Source of the DNA: Pseudoalteromonas luteoviolacea DSM 6061
GTDB taxonomy: Bacteria; Pseudomonadota; Gammaproteobacteria; Enterobacterales; Alteromonadaceae
Assembly: GCF_001625655.1 (NCBI RefSeq)
Contig: NZ_AUYB01000096.1
Span: 83,425-147,424, forward strand
Direction of reading: 5' to 3'
DNA: 64,000 nucleotides
A program made the translations under genes and the position numbers. Position 1 is the stretch's first letter. Each line of letters opens with the position of its first letter. This document shows positions 1 through 9,121 of this stretch, in pieces. Below the pieces are notes generated by a model. The model was not told the origin of the DNA. It worked only from the letters and a program-made list of their open reading frames with translations, and did no database searches.

Positions 1-1
1 A

Positions 2-262
2 AGTTACCAAACTGGTGGTATTCAGTTACAGGGGCATGAATCATACCGCGCTATGCGAACTAACCCGAATACCCTTCAGGCACAGGTATCTCCCTATTTA
101 TCCTCATTTGGCGTACTCACTCGATATTGGCAAAACGAAAGAAACTTTGCCGCAGCATTTGTCGAAGCAGCCCAAAGTGTTGCCCATGATTGGGTCGATC
201 ATATTTACCAAAAAACTAAGTCACAACACACACGAACTGAACAAAACAACGTCCATGCTTAA
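2..262 (+). CDS. C-terminal fragment of an unidentified protein
   Basis: An open frame enters from the left edge and runs 86 codons to a stop; the start lies outside the window. I prefer this frame to the overlapping one starting at 15 because its residue content is protein-like (amphipathic helical stretch with FAAAFVEAAQSVAHDWVDHI) and it ends 21 bp before the ribosome binding site of the next gene. The family is not recognisable from this tail. It probably belongs to the same operon as the cupin gene that follows. Confidence 0.6.
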   Translation, partial: SYQTGGIQLQGHESYRAMRTNPNTLQAQVSPYLSSFGVLTRYWQNERNFAAAFVEAAQSVAHDWVDHIYQKTKSQHTRTEQNNVHA

Positions 263-283
263 CCGTATGACAAGGAGCAAACA

Positions 284-814
284 ATGGAAATGAAAGAGTT
301 TTACTATGAAAATGGCATTCGCGTCAGCTTGTTCAATTTAGATCATAGAGCTGTTCCTTACCATTTTCATCAATCCGTATCCGATATGATTTATTGTGCC
401 AAGGGCGCCATAAACATTGAATTGCCTGACAGGCATCAAATCTACCATGTACCGCTTGGCGAGGTGTTTCAGATCCCGTCTAAGCTCAAGCACCGTTTTG
501 CCAACGCCATGGCGCTGGGTACGCCAAGTCGCTATGTACTCATGCAATTGGGTGAGTTTGACATTGAGTTTGTGAAAAACAACAAAAAAATGGATGCCTT
601 ACTAGAGGGGGCAACGCGTTTTGATTATCAACAAACCAATGTTTACATTGAAAATCGCAAGCAAGATATTCTGGCATTGGTCGAACAATTTGCCACCAAC
701 AAACCTGACGTACTAGATGAAGAAGAGCTCAATGATGTCCTTATCGCATTAAAACTCTTTGCAACACACGGCGTCGAGGCGCGCTATCCAGAGAATGCGC
801 TAGAGAGCGCCTAA
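284..814 (+). CDS. cupin-domain protein
   Basis: A 176-residue soluble protein. Residues about 20-95 look like a single small cupin barrel: YHFHQSVSDMIY followed by a Gly-rich turn and the strand VFQIPSKLKHRF resemble the two cupin motifs that place His/Glu ligands around a metal. The C-terminal 80 residues are helical and acidic and match nothing I know. An AAGGAG ribosome site lies 7 nt before the ATG. The stop overlaps the start of the TauE-like gene by one base (TAATG), so the two are translationally coupled. Substrate is unknown; an enzyme or ligand-binding role in small-molecule metabolism with its neighbours is inference. Confidence 0.7.
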   Translation: MEMKEFYYENGIRVSLFNLDHRAVPYHFHQSVSDMIYCAKGAINIELPDRHQIYHVPLGEVFQIPSKLKHRFANAMALGTPSRYVLMQLGEFDIEFVKNNKKMDALLEGATRFDYQQTNVYIENRKQDILALVEQFATNKPDVLDEEELNDVLIALKLFATHGVEARYPENALESA

Positions 815-1569
815 TGGAATATACCAATGTAACCACCGCTATTATTTTAGGGGTTTTTGGGTTTGCAGGGTTGATAAAAGGGGTGGTCGGGCTCGGCCTC
901 CCTCCCATTGTGTTGGGCCTGCTTACTGCCATCATTGGGATCCATCCAGCTATGGCCCTAGTTGCACTGCCAGCTTTTATTACCAACATTGTGCAAGCGA
1001 TCAGCGGTCAATATTGGCACACCTTATGGCTTACACAACGGCTATTTTTCTTTTTTGCGACTATCTCTGTGGCGTTGGGATGTTTGTTGACTCAGTTTGT
1101 GGATCAAACACATATGTCGCTGCTTTTAGGCGTTTTACTGGTCTGCTACGGCAGCCTGGGCATTATACAATTTAAACCTCGCATTAGTGCCCCTTGGCAG
1201 CCACGCGCAGGCGTCCTACTTGGCGTTTGCAATGGCGTATTTACCGGCCTCACAGGATCCTCTGCCGTACCCGGTGTGTTTTACTTACAAGCCATCGGGT
1301 TACCCAAAGAAAAACTCATTCAAGCAATGGGAATTTTATTCACTTGCTCGTCGCTCGGGCTCAGTATTGGTTTGATCTGGCAAGGTATTTTAACACCTTC
1401 AACTAGCGCATTATCTGTAGCTGCCTTGTTACCTGCGACACTGTGTATGTTTGTGGGTGCGAAGCTACGCAAGCGCATTTCCGTAGCCGTGTTTCAACGT
1501 ATTTTTTATTCAGCACTTACCTTACTTGGCGCTTATGTCATCGTTAAAAATAGCGCCCTAATCGTTTAA
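814..1569 (+). CDS. TauE/SafE-family membrane permease
   Basis: A 251-residue hydrophobic protein with about eight predicted membrane segments. The N-terminal repeat (GVFGFAGLIKGVVGLGLPPI) and the second half (GVFTGLTGSSAVPGVFYL) show the duplicated Gly-rich signature of the TauE/SafE (DUF81) family, which moves small anions such as sulfite, sulfoacetate or other organic acids across the inner membrane. Length is usual for the family. It is coupled by a one-base overlap to the upstream cupin gene and followed 18 bp later by an O-methyltransferase gene, so it probably exports or imports a metabolite handled by these enzymes; the metabolite cannot be told from sequence. Confidence 0.8.
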   Translation: MEYTNVTTAIILGVFGFAGLIKGVVGLGLPPIVLGLLTAIIGIHPAMALVALPAFITNIVQAISGQYWHTLWLTQRLFFFFATISVALGCLLTQFVDQTHMSLLLGVLLVCYGSLGIIQFKPRISAPWQPRAGVLLGVCNGVFTGLTGSSAVPGVFYLQAIGLPKEKLIQAMGILFTCSSLGLSIGLIWQGILTPSTSALSVAALLPATLCMFVGAKLRKRISVAVFQRIFYSALTLLGAYVIVKNSALIV

Positions 1570-1587
1570 CTTACAAGGACTGACATC

Positions 1588-2172
1588 ATGCTTGACGCCC
1601 ATCTAACACAATTACTCACTGATCTTGCAAAACTAGGAGAAGAGAATGACGCAAAAGCATCTGATAAACAGTCTAAGTATCTTAATATCACCCAAGATAC
1701 CGGAGAGTTTTTGGCTTTTTTAATTAAAGCCTGTGGCGTCAAGCGCATCTTGGAGCTAGGTACTTCTAACGCTTATTCGACATTATGGATGGCAAGCGCA
1801 CTTGCGAACAATGGCCACATCACAACCATTGAATATAACGCGCAAAAACACCAACAAGCACGCCATAATATCGACAGGGCAAAATTGAATGTGCAAATTC
1901 ACAGTATCCATGGCGATATCACTGCCGAGCTTACACATTTAGAAAGCACTTATGATCTTGTTTTTTTCGATGCAGATCGCAGCATTTATATGGATATTTT
2001 GCCTGATATTGAGCGGTTACTACGCCCAGCAGGCATCGTAGTGTGTGACAACGCAACCTCCCATCCACAAGAGTTAGCAGCATTTATGCATTATTTTAAT
2101 CAAAGTCCTAACTACACAACGGCTTTGTTACCTGTGGGTAAAGGAGAATTTGTCGCGTACAAAGCGCAGTGA
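1588..2172 (+). CDS. class I SAM-dependent O-methyltransferase
   Basis: A 194-residue methyltransferase of the catechol/caffeoyl-CoA O-methyltransferase type. Motif I is seen as ILELGTSNAYSTLWMA (SAM binding), followed by the acidic end of beta-2 (TTIEYN), the DLVFFDADRSIY segment with the metal/substrate aspartate, and GIVVCDNA, typical of the divalent-metal-dependent O-methyltransferases. An AAGGA ribosome site precedes the ATG. It is third in the cupin/TauE operon. The natural acceptor is unknown. The gene runs convergent with the Trp-rich protein gene, only 8 bp apart. Confidence 0.82.
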   Translation: MLDAHLTQLLTDLAKLGEENDAKASDKQSKYLNITQDTGEFLAFLIKACGVKRILELGTSNAYSTLWMASALANNGHITTIEYNAQKHQQARHNIDRAKLNVQIHSIHGDITAELTHLESTYDLVFFDADRSIYMDILPDIERLLRPAGIVVCDNATSHPQELAAFMHYFNQSPNYTTALLPVGKGEFVAYKAQ

Positions 2173-2180
2173 CAAGCGGG

Positions 2181-2399
2181 CTATTTCCAGCCCATTTTCC
2201 ACATTTTGGGGTCTTTAAGCTCGCGCCAGTTAATATCTTGCTCGCGATTCGTCATCACCGCTTCGATGATGCATTCGATCACACGACCGTCTTCATCAAA
2301 TTCGACGCTGGTAACAATAAAGTGCTTCTCTTTATGCGCTGGACTCACCGATGTCCATTTGCTGTTGAGTAATTTTTTGGGGGTAATGGCGTGTTGCAT
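2181..2399 (-). CDS. small Trp-rich protein (TIGR02450-like)
   Basis: A 72-residue protein with the PKKLLNSKWTSV start, EKHFIVT strand and closing INWRELKDPKMWKMGWK pattern of the TIGR02450 family of short tryptophan-rich proteins common in marine gammaproteobacteria; function is unknown for the whole family. I chose the ATG at 2399 rather than a TTG two codons upstream. It is a single-gene unit that converges on the O-methyltransferase gene. Confidence 0.75.
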   Translation of the reverse strand: MQHAITPKKLLNSKWTSVSPAHKEKHFIVTSVEFDEDGRVIECIIEAVMTNREQDINWRELKDPKMWKMGWK

Positions 2400-2451
2400 A
2401 ACCAATATCTTAAATTTTTTAAGTTGTTACGTGCCACGCCAAACGAAAGAT

Positions 2452-2490
2452 CAAAAAACCAGTGTTGAGACTCTGTCTGAGTCTCAACAC
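2452..2490 (-). terminator. Rho-independent terminator of the chemoreceptor gene
   Basis: A perfect 12-bp stem (GTGTTGAGACTC at 2462-2473 and GAGTCTCAACAC at 2479-2490) with a 5-nt loop, followed on the minus strand by a T-rich tract (GGTTTTTTG). It sits immediately after the stop of the methyl-accepting chemotaxis gene. Confidence 0.85.
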
Positions 2491-2496
2491 ACTTGT

Positions 2497-4491
2497 CTAG
2501 CGGACCGATTGACTCACAGAATATTGTGCAATCAGCTTATCCATCACTTTAGCCGCGCTGGCAATGTCGGTTGCAGCGACACTGATCTGCTCTGCACCTG
2601 TGACATTTTCAGTGGCTTTTTGGAAAATGGCAGTGATATTTTGGCTCACTTCATCAATCGCATTGCTTTGCTGCTGCGTGTTACTCGAAACAGATTCTGT
2701 CACCAATTCTACTTGCTGCGCTTGTTCTACGATTTGCTCTAACGCTTTTTTAATAGCCTCTGCACGCTCGGCTGCTTCCAGTGCATTTTCTTTGCCTTGC
2801 GTGATCACGCTGGATGCTTCCGATGAGCTGGTTTGGAGTTCGGATACCAAGGCTGCAATTTCTTCCGTTGATTTTTGAGTACGGCTTGCCAAACTGCGCA
2901 CTTCATCGGCAACAACAGCAAAGCCTCGCCCCTGTTCACCGGCACGAGCCGCTTCAATGGCTGCGTTGAGTGCCAACAAGTTGGTTTGCTCCGCAATACT
3001 TTTGATCATTTCAACCATAGAAGAAATACTACCAACGCGCTCGTTCAGGGCATCTACAGTTGTAGCTGAACGCGCCATGTCATCAGAAGCCTGCTGAATA
3101 ACCTGTACAGCGTCTGCAACCACTTGCTGCCCTTGCAAGGACTCCTGAGTTACCGTTTTAGCAGCTGCCGCGTTTTCATTCATAGAGTTTGCAATAACCT
3201 GAATGTTTGCGCTCATCTGTTCAGAGGCCGACGCAATAGTCTGTATACCTGTTTGCTGGCTGATTAGGTTCTCTTGGCTCTGCTGAATTGCCGCTGCCGT
3301 TTCTTGAGATGAACCAGCAATTTGCGCAGAAACTCGGGCAAATTCAACGAGGTCATCTTCAAACTGCCTCGTTAAGTTATTGATATTGAGTGCTGAATTC
3401 CCCAAGTCGTCTTTAGAGATGACGTCAATCTCGTGGCCCAGGTTCTTGTGTAAGCGCGCGATATCAATGCCTTCTGCAATCATACTCGATTGGCGGCGTC
3501 GCAAACGAATCGCAAAAAACAACGCCGCAGTAACCAATAGCCCAACAACTAAAATTATAAATTCAATCACTAAAATCAGCACCGCATGTTGCTGAATTTT
3601 AATTGCGGTTTCATCAACCAAGTTCAGTGCTTTTTCTTCTGCATCTTTTAACGCATTGATCCGCTCTGTCGCAGCCCTAAACCAAGTTTCAGCATCTAGT
3701 CCAAATCCTGAGTTTTTATCAGCTACGCCGCGGCGAAAGCGCTCAATCTCACGTATCGCTGGGGTATCTAGCGCCTGCTCAAACATGCGTTTCATTACTA
3801 GAGGAGACGCTTCAAGCGCCTCATCCAAATAGACTTCCTGCTTAGTTATCAAAGCCACATGCTTAGTTTTTAGTGCCGGAGTAAAGCCATCGCGACTAAG
3901 TACATTCGTCAATACCGCTCGCTCAATACCCGCAGACTCTTTGGCACTGGAAAAGTTGTATATTGCCACCAACTCAGAGGCGATGGTGTGGTCATTACTT
4001 AACCTTGATGCGGTGATAACAATATGCAGCGCTTTTAGATTAATATCGGTGTAGTACTTTAACGCTTCAGATAGAGGGATAGAAAGGTTGTCAACTTGCC
4101 CACGCACCGTGGAAAGGCGGCTAAACTTACGCTCGAATTCATCGAGTTCTTTGGCCATTTCAGGCATTAAGTCCCAGTGTTTTTGTTCTTCTTTTAGTTT
4201 GGCCAAGAACCTGTCTGTTTGACCTCGCTGCTGGCGCAGCTGATCTCTAAACTTGGCTCCCTTGGAACCAATAAACCCGGCGGATGCGCCGCGCTCCTTT
4301 TGCGTTTCATGGATCACGCTCAATACAGCGTGGCTTAAAAACGCGTTATATTCTGCGTCATAGGCGTCATTCATCCGCTTCGCCGACACAGATACATCAT
4401 AAAAAATCACCGCTCCTAGCAGTAAGCACGGTAGTAACACAACGGTAGTCATATGACTAGAAACGTATCGAGCAATTGCTTGTAACATCAC
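2497..4491 (-). CDS. methyl-accepting chemotaxis protein with NIT sensor domain
   Basis: A 664-residue transmembrane chemoreceptor. A first membrane helix lies near residues 14-33. The periplasmic part (about 45-295) begins with [20 protein letters not shown], typical of the nitrate/nitrite-sensing NIT domain. A second helix lies near 300-328, then HAMP, then the cytoplasmic signalling coiled coil with the conserved hairpin tip ([20 protein letters not shown] and [13 protein letters not shown]). It should signal through CheW/CheA to the flagellar motor. It is a lone gene with its own terminator, which is usual for chemoreceptors. Ligand assignment to nitrate/nitrite is by family only. Confidence 0.92.
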   Translation of the reverse strand: MMLQAIARYVSSHMTTVVLLPCLLLGAVIFYDVSVSAKRMNDAYDAEYNAFLSHAVLSVIHETQKERGASAGFIGSKGAKFRDQLRQQRGQTDRFLAKLKEEQKHWDLMPEMAKELDEFERKFSRLSTVRGQVDNLSIPLSEALKYYTDINLKALHIVITASRLSNDHTIASELVAIYNFSSAKESAGIERAVLTNVLSRDGFTPALKTKHVALITKQEVYLDEALEASPLVMKRMFEQALDTPAIREIERFRRGVADKNSGFGLDAETWFRAATERINALKDAEEKALNLVDETAIKIQQHAVLILVIEFIILVVGLLVTAALFFAIRLRRRQSSMIAEGIDIARLHKNLGHEIDVISKDDLGNSALNINNLTRQFEDDLVEFARVSAQIAGSSQETAAAIQQSQENLISQQTGIQTIASASEQMSANIQVIANSMNENAAAAKTVTQESLQGQQVVADAVQVIQQASDDMARSATTVDALNERVGSISSMVEMIKSIAEQTNLLALNAAIEAARAGEQGRGFAVVADEVRSLASRTQKSTEEIAALVSELQTSSSEASSVITQGKENALEAAERAEAIKKALEQIVEQAQQVELVTESVSSNTQQQSNAIDEVSQNITAIFQKATENVTGAEQISVAATDIASAAKVMDKLIAQYSVSQSVR

Positions 4492-4796
4492 TGCACCACT
4501 ATATTTTATTCAACACAACTTATACGACTGTAAATAATTTACAGCTCACACTTTTACAGAAAAAATCATTATTTACTAGTTAAATAAATGAAAACATTAA
4601 AATAAATAACTAAAACTTTTTTCCTATACCCAATTAAGGGAAAATATCGCCTTGATTTGATTTTTTACTCTAAAACTGTAGACGATATTTCGTTCAATGC
4701 TCGTGCTAAATGACGTTTCCTCGTGATGGTATTTTAATAAGGCACAGCCACAACATCAGCAATTAATTGTAAATATGCCTTATACAAAGTCTGCGC
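4492..4796. other. 305-bp intergenic region, AT-rich
   Basis: Lies between two minus-strand genes (glycanase upstream, chemoreceptor downstream). It is strongly AT-rich and must hold the chemoreceptor promoter and the glycanase 3' end. I see no small gene and no convincing hairpin terminator after the glycanase. Confidence 0.5.
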
Positions 4797-5981
4797 TTAT
4801 TTCCCTTCACTGATTCGTGCTTTTACCCAAGCACCAGCCTCTTTGAGTTGGCTGTCGGAAAAATTTTGACTGGTGCAGGCGCCGCGCTTAAACACTGCTC
4901 CACTGCGAAAATCATCTGAGTAGTTCCAATTGGTCCAGCTGATTTTTTTGCGCGCCATGAGATCGATGTACTGCTGTGCACTGACAAAATCATTGGGGCC
5001 ATCGCCATCGTAGTTTTGTGTGCCCCATTCACTAACGAAAACAGGTAGCACATCTGATGCTTGGTCGAGCACGCTACGATAATAGTCTTTGTGGGATGCC
5101 GCGTAAAAATGGAAAGTGTACATTATATTGTCGAATTTCACCGGGTCATTAAGTACATCTTGAACACTACCACCAGATGATGCACCAAACGTTGACCAAC
5201 CGTGTGTCCCCAGTAAAATCAAAGCATTAGGCTGAATATTTCTGATGACCGGAATCACCTGATCTGCATAGTGGCGGATCTGTGACCACTCGACTTTATT
5301 TGGCTCATTGGCAATATCATAAATCACATTTTTGCGATGTTTATTACTGGTCACAATGTCGGTGAAAAACTGTTTTGCTAAATCCAAATTAAAGTTGGGA
5401 TCTCCTGGGGTAAGTTGGTGCCAATCCACCAAGACATATAAACCACGCTGACTGGCCATTTCGATTAGGGTATTCATTTGTGCCGTAAACCCAGCTGGAT
5501 CATTTTCATAGCCACCCTCTTGTACATACAAGCTCAGTCGTACAATGTCTGCCTGCCAATCATACGCCAACACATCGAGGCTAACGTCTGTCATACATTT
5601 ACCTAATCCATACCACTGTAATCCATGAGAACTCATGCCACGCAGCTGAATACGCTCGTTTTTCTCACTACATAGACCCGTGCCACACACTCGTAATTGG
5701 CCGTACTTTTCAACCGGTGTAATTTGAGTGCCGTCACTACAACGCCCCAAATATTGCCATGCGGTATTACTGCCAGGCTCAGATTTTGTCCACCAGTTGG
5801 CCTGATAGAGTTTATTGTCATGTTGCATTTTATCGCCAGTATCTGCATGACTCGGTTTACCCTGCCAATCTAATTTTGGCCAGTCTGGATAAACCTTCAC
5901 ACCCTCACAATTTGCCGCTTGTGCCTGATTAATACTCAGACCCAACGTGAGTGTTATTGCACTTAAATAAACCGCTTTCAT
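4797..5981 (-). CDS. secreted GH5 glycanase (cellulase-like) with N-terminal CBM5/12
   Basis: A 394-residue exported enzyme. Residues 1-22 are a Sec signal peptide (cleavage after QAQAA). Residues about 23-82 form a carbohydrate-binding module of the CBM5/12 type (KLYQANWWTKSEPGS and WQYLGRC). The rest is a GH5 (beta/alpha)8 barrel: VIYDIANEPNKVEW carries the acid/base glutamate in the Asn-Glu-Pro motif, and VFVSEWGTQNYDG carries the nucleophile glutamate. It should hydrolyse a beta-1,4-linked polysaccharide outside the cell; cellulose is the family default, while the CBM also allows chitin binding. A strong ribosome site (AAGGAGACC) precedes the ATG. Single-gene unit. Confidence 0.9.
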   Translation of the reverse strand: MKAVYLSAITLTLGLSINQAQAANCEGVKVYPDWPKLDWQGKPSHADTGDKMQHDNKLYQANWWTKSEPGSNTAWQYLGRCSDGTQITPVEKYGQLRVCGTGLCSEKNERIQLRGMSSHGLQWYGLGKCMTDVSLDVLAYDWQADIVRLSLYVQEGGYENDPAGFTAQMNTLIEMASQRGLYVLVDWHQLTPGDPNFNLDLAKQFFTDIVTSNKHRKNVIYDIANEPNKVEWSQIRHYADQVIPVIRNIQPNALILLGTHGWSTFGASSGGSVQDVLNDPVKFDNIMYTFHFYAASHKDYYRSVLDQASDVLPVFVSEWGTQNYDGDGPNDFVSAQQYIDLMARKKISWTNWNYSDDFRSGAVFKRGACTSQNFSDSQLKEAGAWVKARISEGK

Positions 5982-6240
5982 TTCGGTCTCCTTTACATGT
6001 TGTTTACTTTTTAGTTCCTAATAAGGATATACATGGTTGAGCACAAAATGCTTAGTCAAAGAGCTAAGTTTGATCGCAAAGTATTACTATTGGCGTGAAA
6101 TGTGTTGATTTTGGGGAATGAATTGCTTTTCAAGGTGGCCATCTGAATAAAAATAAAATATACCGGCTGCATGAAACGCAATGTATTCTATTCATTCGTG
6201 TGCGTGTTTTTTCCAACGATAGGAAAAAAGTAAACAATTC

Positions 6241-6288
6241 AACTAATAAGCTTGTCTGTGATAGTCACAGGACATCAAAATATTAGTT
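6241..6288. promoter_or_regulatory. nested inverted repeats upstream of the glycanase gene
   Basis: Outer arms AACTAATA (6241-6248) and TATTAGTT (6281-6288) enclose an inner dyad TGTCTGTGA (6253-6261) / TCACAGGACA (6265-6274). The stretch lies in the 400-bp gap between the divergently placed glycanase start and the end of the XRE gene. There is no T-tract, so an operator is more likely than a terminator; the regulator is unknown. The rest of 5982-6381 holds no gene that I can see. Confidence 0.35.
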
Positions 6289-6381
6289 AGGATGGCCTAT
6301 ATTGATAAAGCACCTCTACTTACATCTTAAAACTCGCTTCATATACTATTTATAGAAAAAGTTTAAAAGTCAGTGGTGCGA

Positions 6382-6660
6382 CTAGAAACTGTTACTCATA
6401 TTATTTTCCTGACCGGTATAATGAATAAATGGGCAGTCAAAATCGTCGCCAAAAATTAAGTACATCTCATAGAGTTGGGCCACGGTCATCACTGTTTTAC
6501 CAGTTTCAAAATTACTGATAGTGGCCTGATCTACATTGAGTTTTGCACCCAATTGGCTTTGTGTCAGCTTGTTTCTTTTTCTTAGTCGACGTAAGTTATG
6601 CTGCACTTCCGTCATTAGGCTATTCACCTTTATCTTTCTTCTCACTACATTGTTTTTCAT
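6382..6660 (-). CDS. XRE-family (helix-turn-helix 3) transcriptional regulator
   Basis: A small DNA-binding protein of 92 residues from the ATG at 6660, which has a GAGGG ribosome site 6 nt upstream; an upstream start five codons earlier lacks one, and an inner ATG at 6615 with AAAGGTG is a second possibility. The HTH_3 domain is clear: LRRLRKRNKLTQSQLGAKLN, then QATISNFETGK. The C-terminal tail is short, with no ligand-binding domain. The protein could be an autoregulator or an orphan antitoxin-like repressor; no partner toxin is visible next to it. Confidence 0.82.
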   Translation of the reverse strand: MKNNVVRRKIKVNSLMTEVQHNLRRLRKRNKLTQSQLGAKLNVDQATISNFETGKTVMTVAQLYEMYLIFGDDFDCPFIHYTGQENNMSNSF

Positions 6661-6935
6661 CGCTTCCCTCGCCAATGCTCTCTATCAACTGTGTTTACTC
6701 ATTTCCATATTTACTTATGAAAATACATTGTTAATAATATAAAGTGCTTAATGCGGAAAAATCTTCGAATTTTATAAAAAGGATTATTTATCAGAAATTT
6801 TCTAGCCATCAGCATTTTTAGCAAACTAATCAAAGCTTGATTAACCTCTCAACACGCACTGGATAGAGGTCATTTAGATCAACTTAGGTGTTAGTAGGTA
6901 AAAACTTTGATATTTGCATAATAAGGAAATCAAAT

Positions 6936-7184
6936 GTGATAAGCGGTGACGACCTCAAAGCCATGAGGAAAAAAGCAGGTTTAACTCAAAAACAAATGGC
7001 CGATAAGCTAAATATCACCAGAGAAACTGTAAGTAATTATGAGCTTGGGGTAGGCGAGCCTAGGATCAGTCATTTTTTCAAATGGCTGGCTTATTGTAAA
7101 ATTGACATTAACCCCCTGATGATACAGATTAGAAATATATCGAACAAATTAACTAACCAAGAAGACATTAAGGATAAGGAATAA
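6936..7184 (+). CDS. XRE-family transcriptional regulator, small
   Basis: An 82-residue HTH_3 protein: LKAMRKKAGLTQKQMADKLN followed by RETVSNYELGVGEPR. I start it at the GTG at 6936 because AAGGA lies 8 nt upstream; an upstream in-frame GTG at 6888 has no ribosome site. Its stop overlaps the start of a 43-residue peptide gene (TAATG), so the two are coupled. It is divergent from the other XRE gene (6382-6660). The pairing with a small peptide suggests it regulates, or is regulated by, that peptide, which is inference only. Confidence 0.72.
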   Translation: MISGDDLKAMRKKAGLTQKQMADKLNITRETVSNYELGVGEPRISHFFKWLAYCKIDINPLMIQIRNISNKLTNQEDIKDKE

Positions 7185-7315
7185 TGATGAGATCTCTGGA
7201 TAAGGCATTACTGAAGGGAGTAGTTGGCGGTTCAGTATATAAACCAAGTCGACCACACTCAGCATGTGCGACCACGATACCAATTGAAAAAAAGCCTCAG
7301 CCTATTCAAAATTAG
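7184..7315 (+). CDS. 43-residue peptide coupled to the XRE gene
   Basis: Too short for ordinary ORF calling. The reading frame starts at an ATG overlapping the XRE stop (a second ATG follows directly) and has AAGGA about 7 nt upstream in the XRE coding end. The product begins MMRSLDKALLKGVVGGSVYK, is basic in its N-terminal half, has a Gly-Gly at residues 15-16, a single Cys, and a Pro/Lys-rich tail. No family is recognised. The Gly-Gly may be a leader cleavage site for a secreted peptide, or the gene may be a small regulatory ORF. Confidence 0.45.
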   Translation: MMRSLDKALLKGVVGGSVYKPSRPHSACATTIPIEKKPQPIQN

Positions 7316-7440
7316 GCATTTCAATTAACCCAGCTCAAAGGGATCCTAATGATTAGATTGAGCCATATTAACCCTCACTGCCGATTAAAAATATTAACCG
7401 GTATCTATTATTTAGAAATTTAGAGTAAGCAATTCAAACT

Positions 7441-8025
7441 ATGAAATTAGTACATCTAATATTTGCTACAGTAATTGCGCTTACCGCTTTCTATATCAAA
7501 TTAGACAACCCTAACACTGTTGTGTTTTTGTATATTGTAGTTTTAGCATTTTTCTATGCATTCGGTACATTTAACAATGAGCCTAATATTAGTCATATAT
7601 CAATGATACTCGTTATAGTTACTCTAGTTGAACATGTGACATTTGCTTATGGACTTGTGAACTTAGGGCAACTGGGTGACAACTTCCTCATTATTGGCAC
7701 TATTGTTTTTGGGTTGCAGATCTTAATAAATTTACTAGCTGTTTTGCTGTTTATGTTAAGAGTTCAAATATCCCGTTTGTTCTCAAGCTCTAGTAAAATC
7801 ATACTCACAGATTTTGATGGCTTGTTTCATTGGCTATTTATAGCCGCAGGGTTTGTGAATGTTTTAGCCTTAATTGAAAATGCCTTAAGAAATGCATTGG
7901 GCTGGCACTCACTGACGTTTATCTACGACACCTACGAGATATATGGCTATGCATTGATGGCCATAGCCTGTGGTCTGTTGCTAACTATGCTGATCTTAAA
8001 GGTGAAAAATAGACAGCTTACTTAA
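7441..8025 (+). CDS. multi-spanning membrane protein of unknown function
   Basis: A 194-residue hydrophobic protein with about six predicted membrane helices (for instance near residues 5-20, 26-42, 53-72, 82-106, 128-145 and 165-187). No recognised motif. The ATG has no strong ribosome site. It lies downstream of the XRE/small-peptide pair with a 125-bp gap, so it may be a separate transcript. I cannot assign a role. Confidence 0.6.
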   Translation: MKLVHLIFATVIALTAFYIKLDNPNTVVFLYIVVLAFFYAFGTFNNEPNISHISMILVIVTLVEHVTFAYGLVNLGQLGDNFLIIGTIVFGLQILINLLAVLLFMLRVQISRLFSSSSKIILTDFDGLFHWLFIAAGFVNVLALIENALRNALGWHSLTFIYDTYEIYGYALMAIACGLLLTMLILKVKNRQLT

Positions 8026-8188
8026 CACTTTATGGTCATTTTTTAATTTCTAAATTATGAAATATTACATATTAACTATTTACATAATTAAAGCTATCAA
8101 AGGACCTTTTCCTTGGTAGCTAGCGTGTTCTAACGTAGTCGAGTCACGTAACTAAGCGAGATTTCTTCGTTTGATCGCTCACCATTTA

Positions 8189-8212
8189 ATGAGCCAGTGC
8201 CTACTGGCTCAT
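8189..8212. terminator. 10-bp perfect hairpin in the 8.0-8.5 kb gap
   Basis: ATGAGCCAGT (8189-8198) and ACTGGCTCAT (8203-8212) form a perfect stem with a 4-nt loop. No T-tract follows on either strand, so this may be an operator or an RNA structure instead of a terminator. The remainder of 8026-8469 shows no credible gene. Confidence 0.35.
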
Positions 8213-8469
8213 ATCACTGTCAGTTATACTTTTGATATTAATCAATACACGCTCAAACATTGCTGAATTACAAAGCCTCTGCCTATTTTCATGCTAAGAA
8301 ATGTCGCTTGCAATCCTCACTGTGCCTCTCACATTGCACCAATTATCCGCCATCGCTCTAGAATTAAGCTAACATTTCAAATAACACCACTCGAGTCGCC
8401 ATAGTCGTTCAAGTTTTTCATTACAGAGTGTGCTGCCGCACCGCCTATGGCAAAAGCCTTTAAGGAAAG

Positions 8470-9078
8470 ATGTCAAAAATGACCACTCAACATGCTAATA
8501 GTAACCTCGTGATGCTGATCTCCATTTTGGCCATGTGCATTGTTTTTGCTGTCGACTCACATATTCCGTTGGGGGTTGCGGGCGGTGTACCCCATATCAT
8601 TCCAATTCTCATCTCTTTGTGGGCCAAAAACATAAGATTCACACTAATTTTGGCCGTGCTCTGTTCATTATTCACTGTTATTGCTTATTTCAGCTCCCCC
8701 AGTGGTGGAGAACTCTGGAAGGTGCTGTTTAACCGTGGCATTGCACTCCTCGCCATTTGGTCCTGTGCCTTACTCACCATTAAGTACTTTAACGAGCTCA
8801 TCAGACATGCTGCGTTAGAAAAAGAGCTAGAAAAAATAACGGTATATAGAGAAACCATTTCTGGCGTTAATCATCTGGTGAGGAATTTGCAGAGCAATTT
8901 CCTAATTATTAACCACTCAAAGAATTTGAAAGATGACTTAGGAGAGGAAGTCATTGACGCATTGAATCAATCTTCCCGAGAAGTGTGTGAAATTCTTGAT
9001 AAATTGGGGGACTTAGACGAAGTAACACCTGAAGTGATTTCTAAAATAGCCTATTCGAATGTCAATGAATCTAAGTAG
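8470..9078 (+). CDS. membrane protein resembling the input half of a sensor kinase
   Basis: A 202-residue protein with an AAGGAAAG ribosome site. Residues about 14-115 hold four membrane helices arranged like the membrane input module found before PAS/kinase or GGDEF domains (VDSHIPLGVAGGVPHIIPIL; ISLWAKN; LLAIWSCALLTIKYF). The cytoplasmic part is a coiled coil (ALEKELEKITVYRETISG) followed by a helix reminiscent of a dimerisation helix (VNHLVRNLQSNFLI), then stops. There is no ATPase or output domain. It could be a truncated sensor, a scaffold, or an independently conserved protein. Confidence 0.6.
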   Translation: MSKMTTQHANSNLVMLISILAMCIVFAVDSHIPLGVAGGVPHIIPILISLWAKNIRFTLILAVLCSLFTVIAYFSSPSGGELWKVLFNRGIALLAIWSCALLTIKYFNELIRHAALEKELEKITVYRETISGVNHLVRNLQSNFLIINHSKNLKDDLGEEVIDALNQSSREVCEILDKLGDLDEVTPEVISKIAYSNVNESK

Positions 9079-9121
9079 TTATATGCACTTAGCTTCTTGT
9101 ATATACAATTAAAACTGTCGA

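Noticed and set aside
15..293. 92-codon frame at the left edge
   Set aside because: It runs through the ribosome site and start of the cupin gene, and the overlapping frame 2-262 has better protein-like content.
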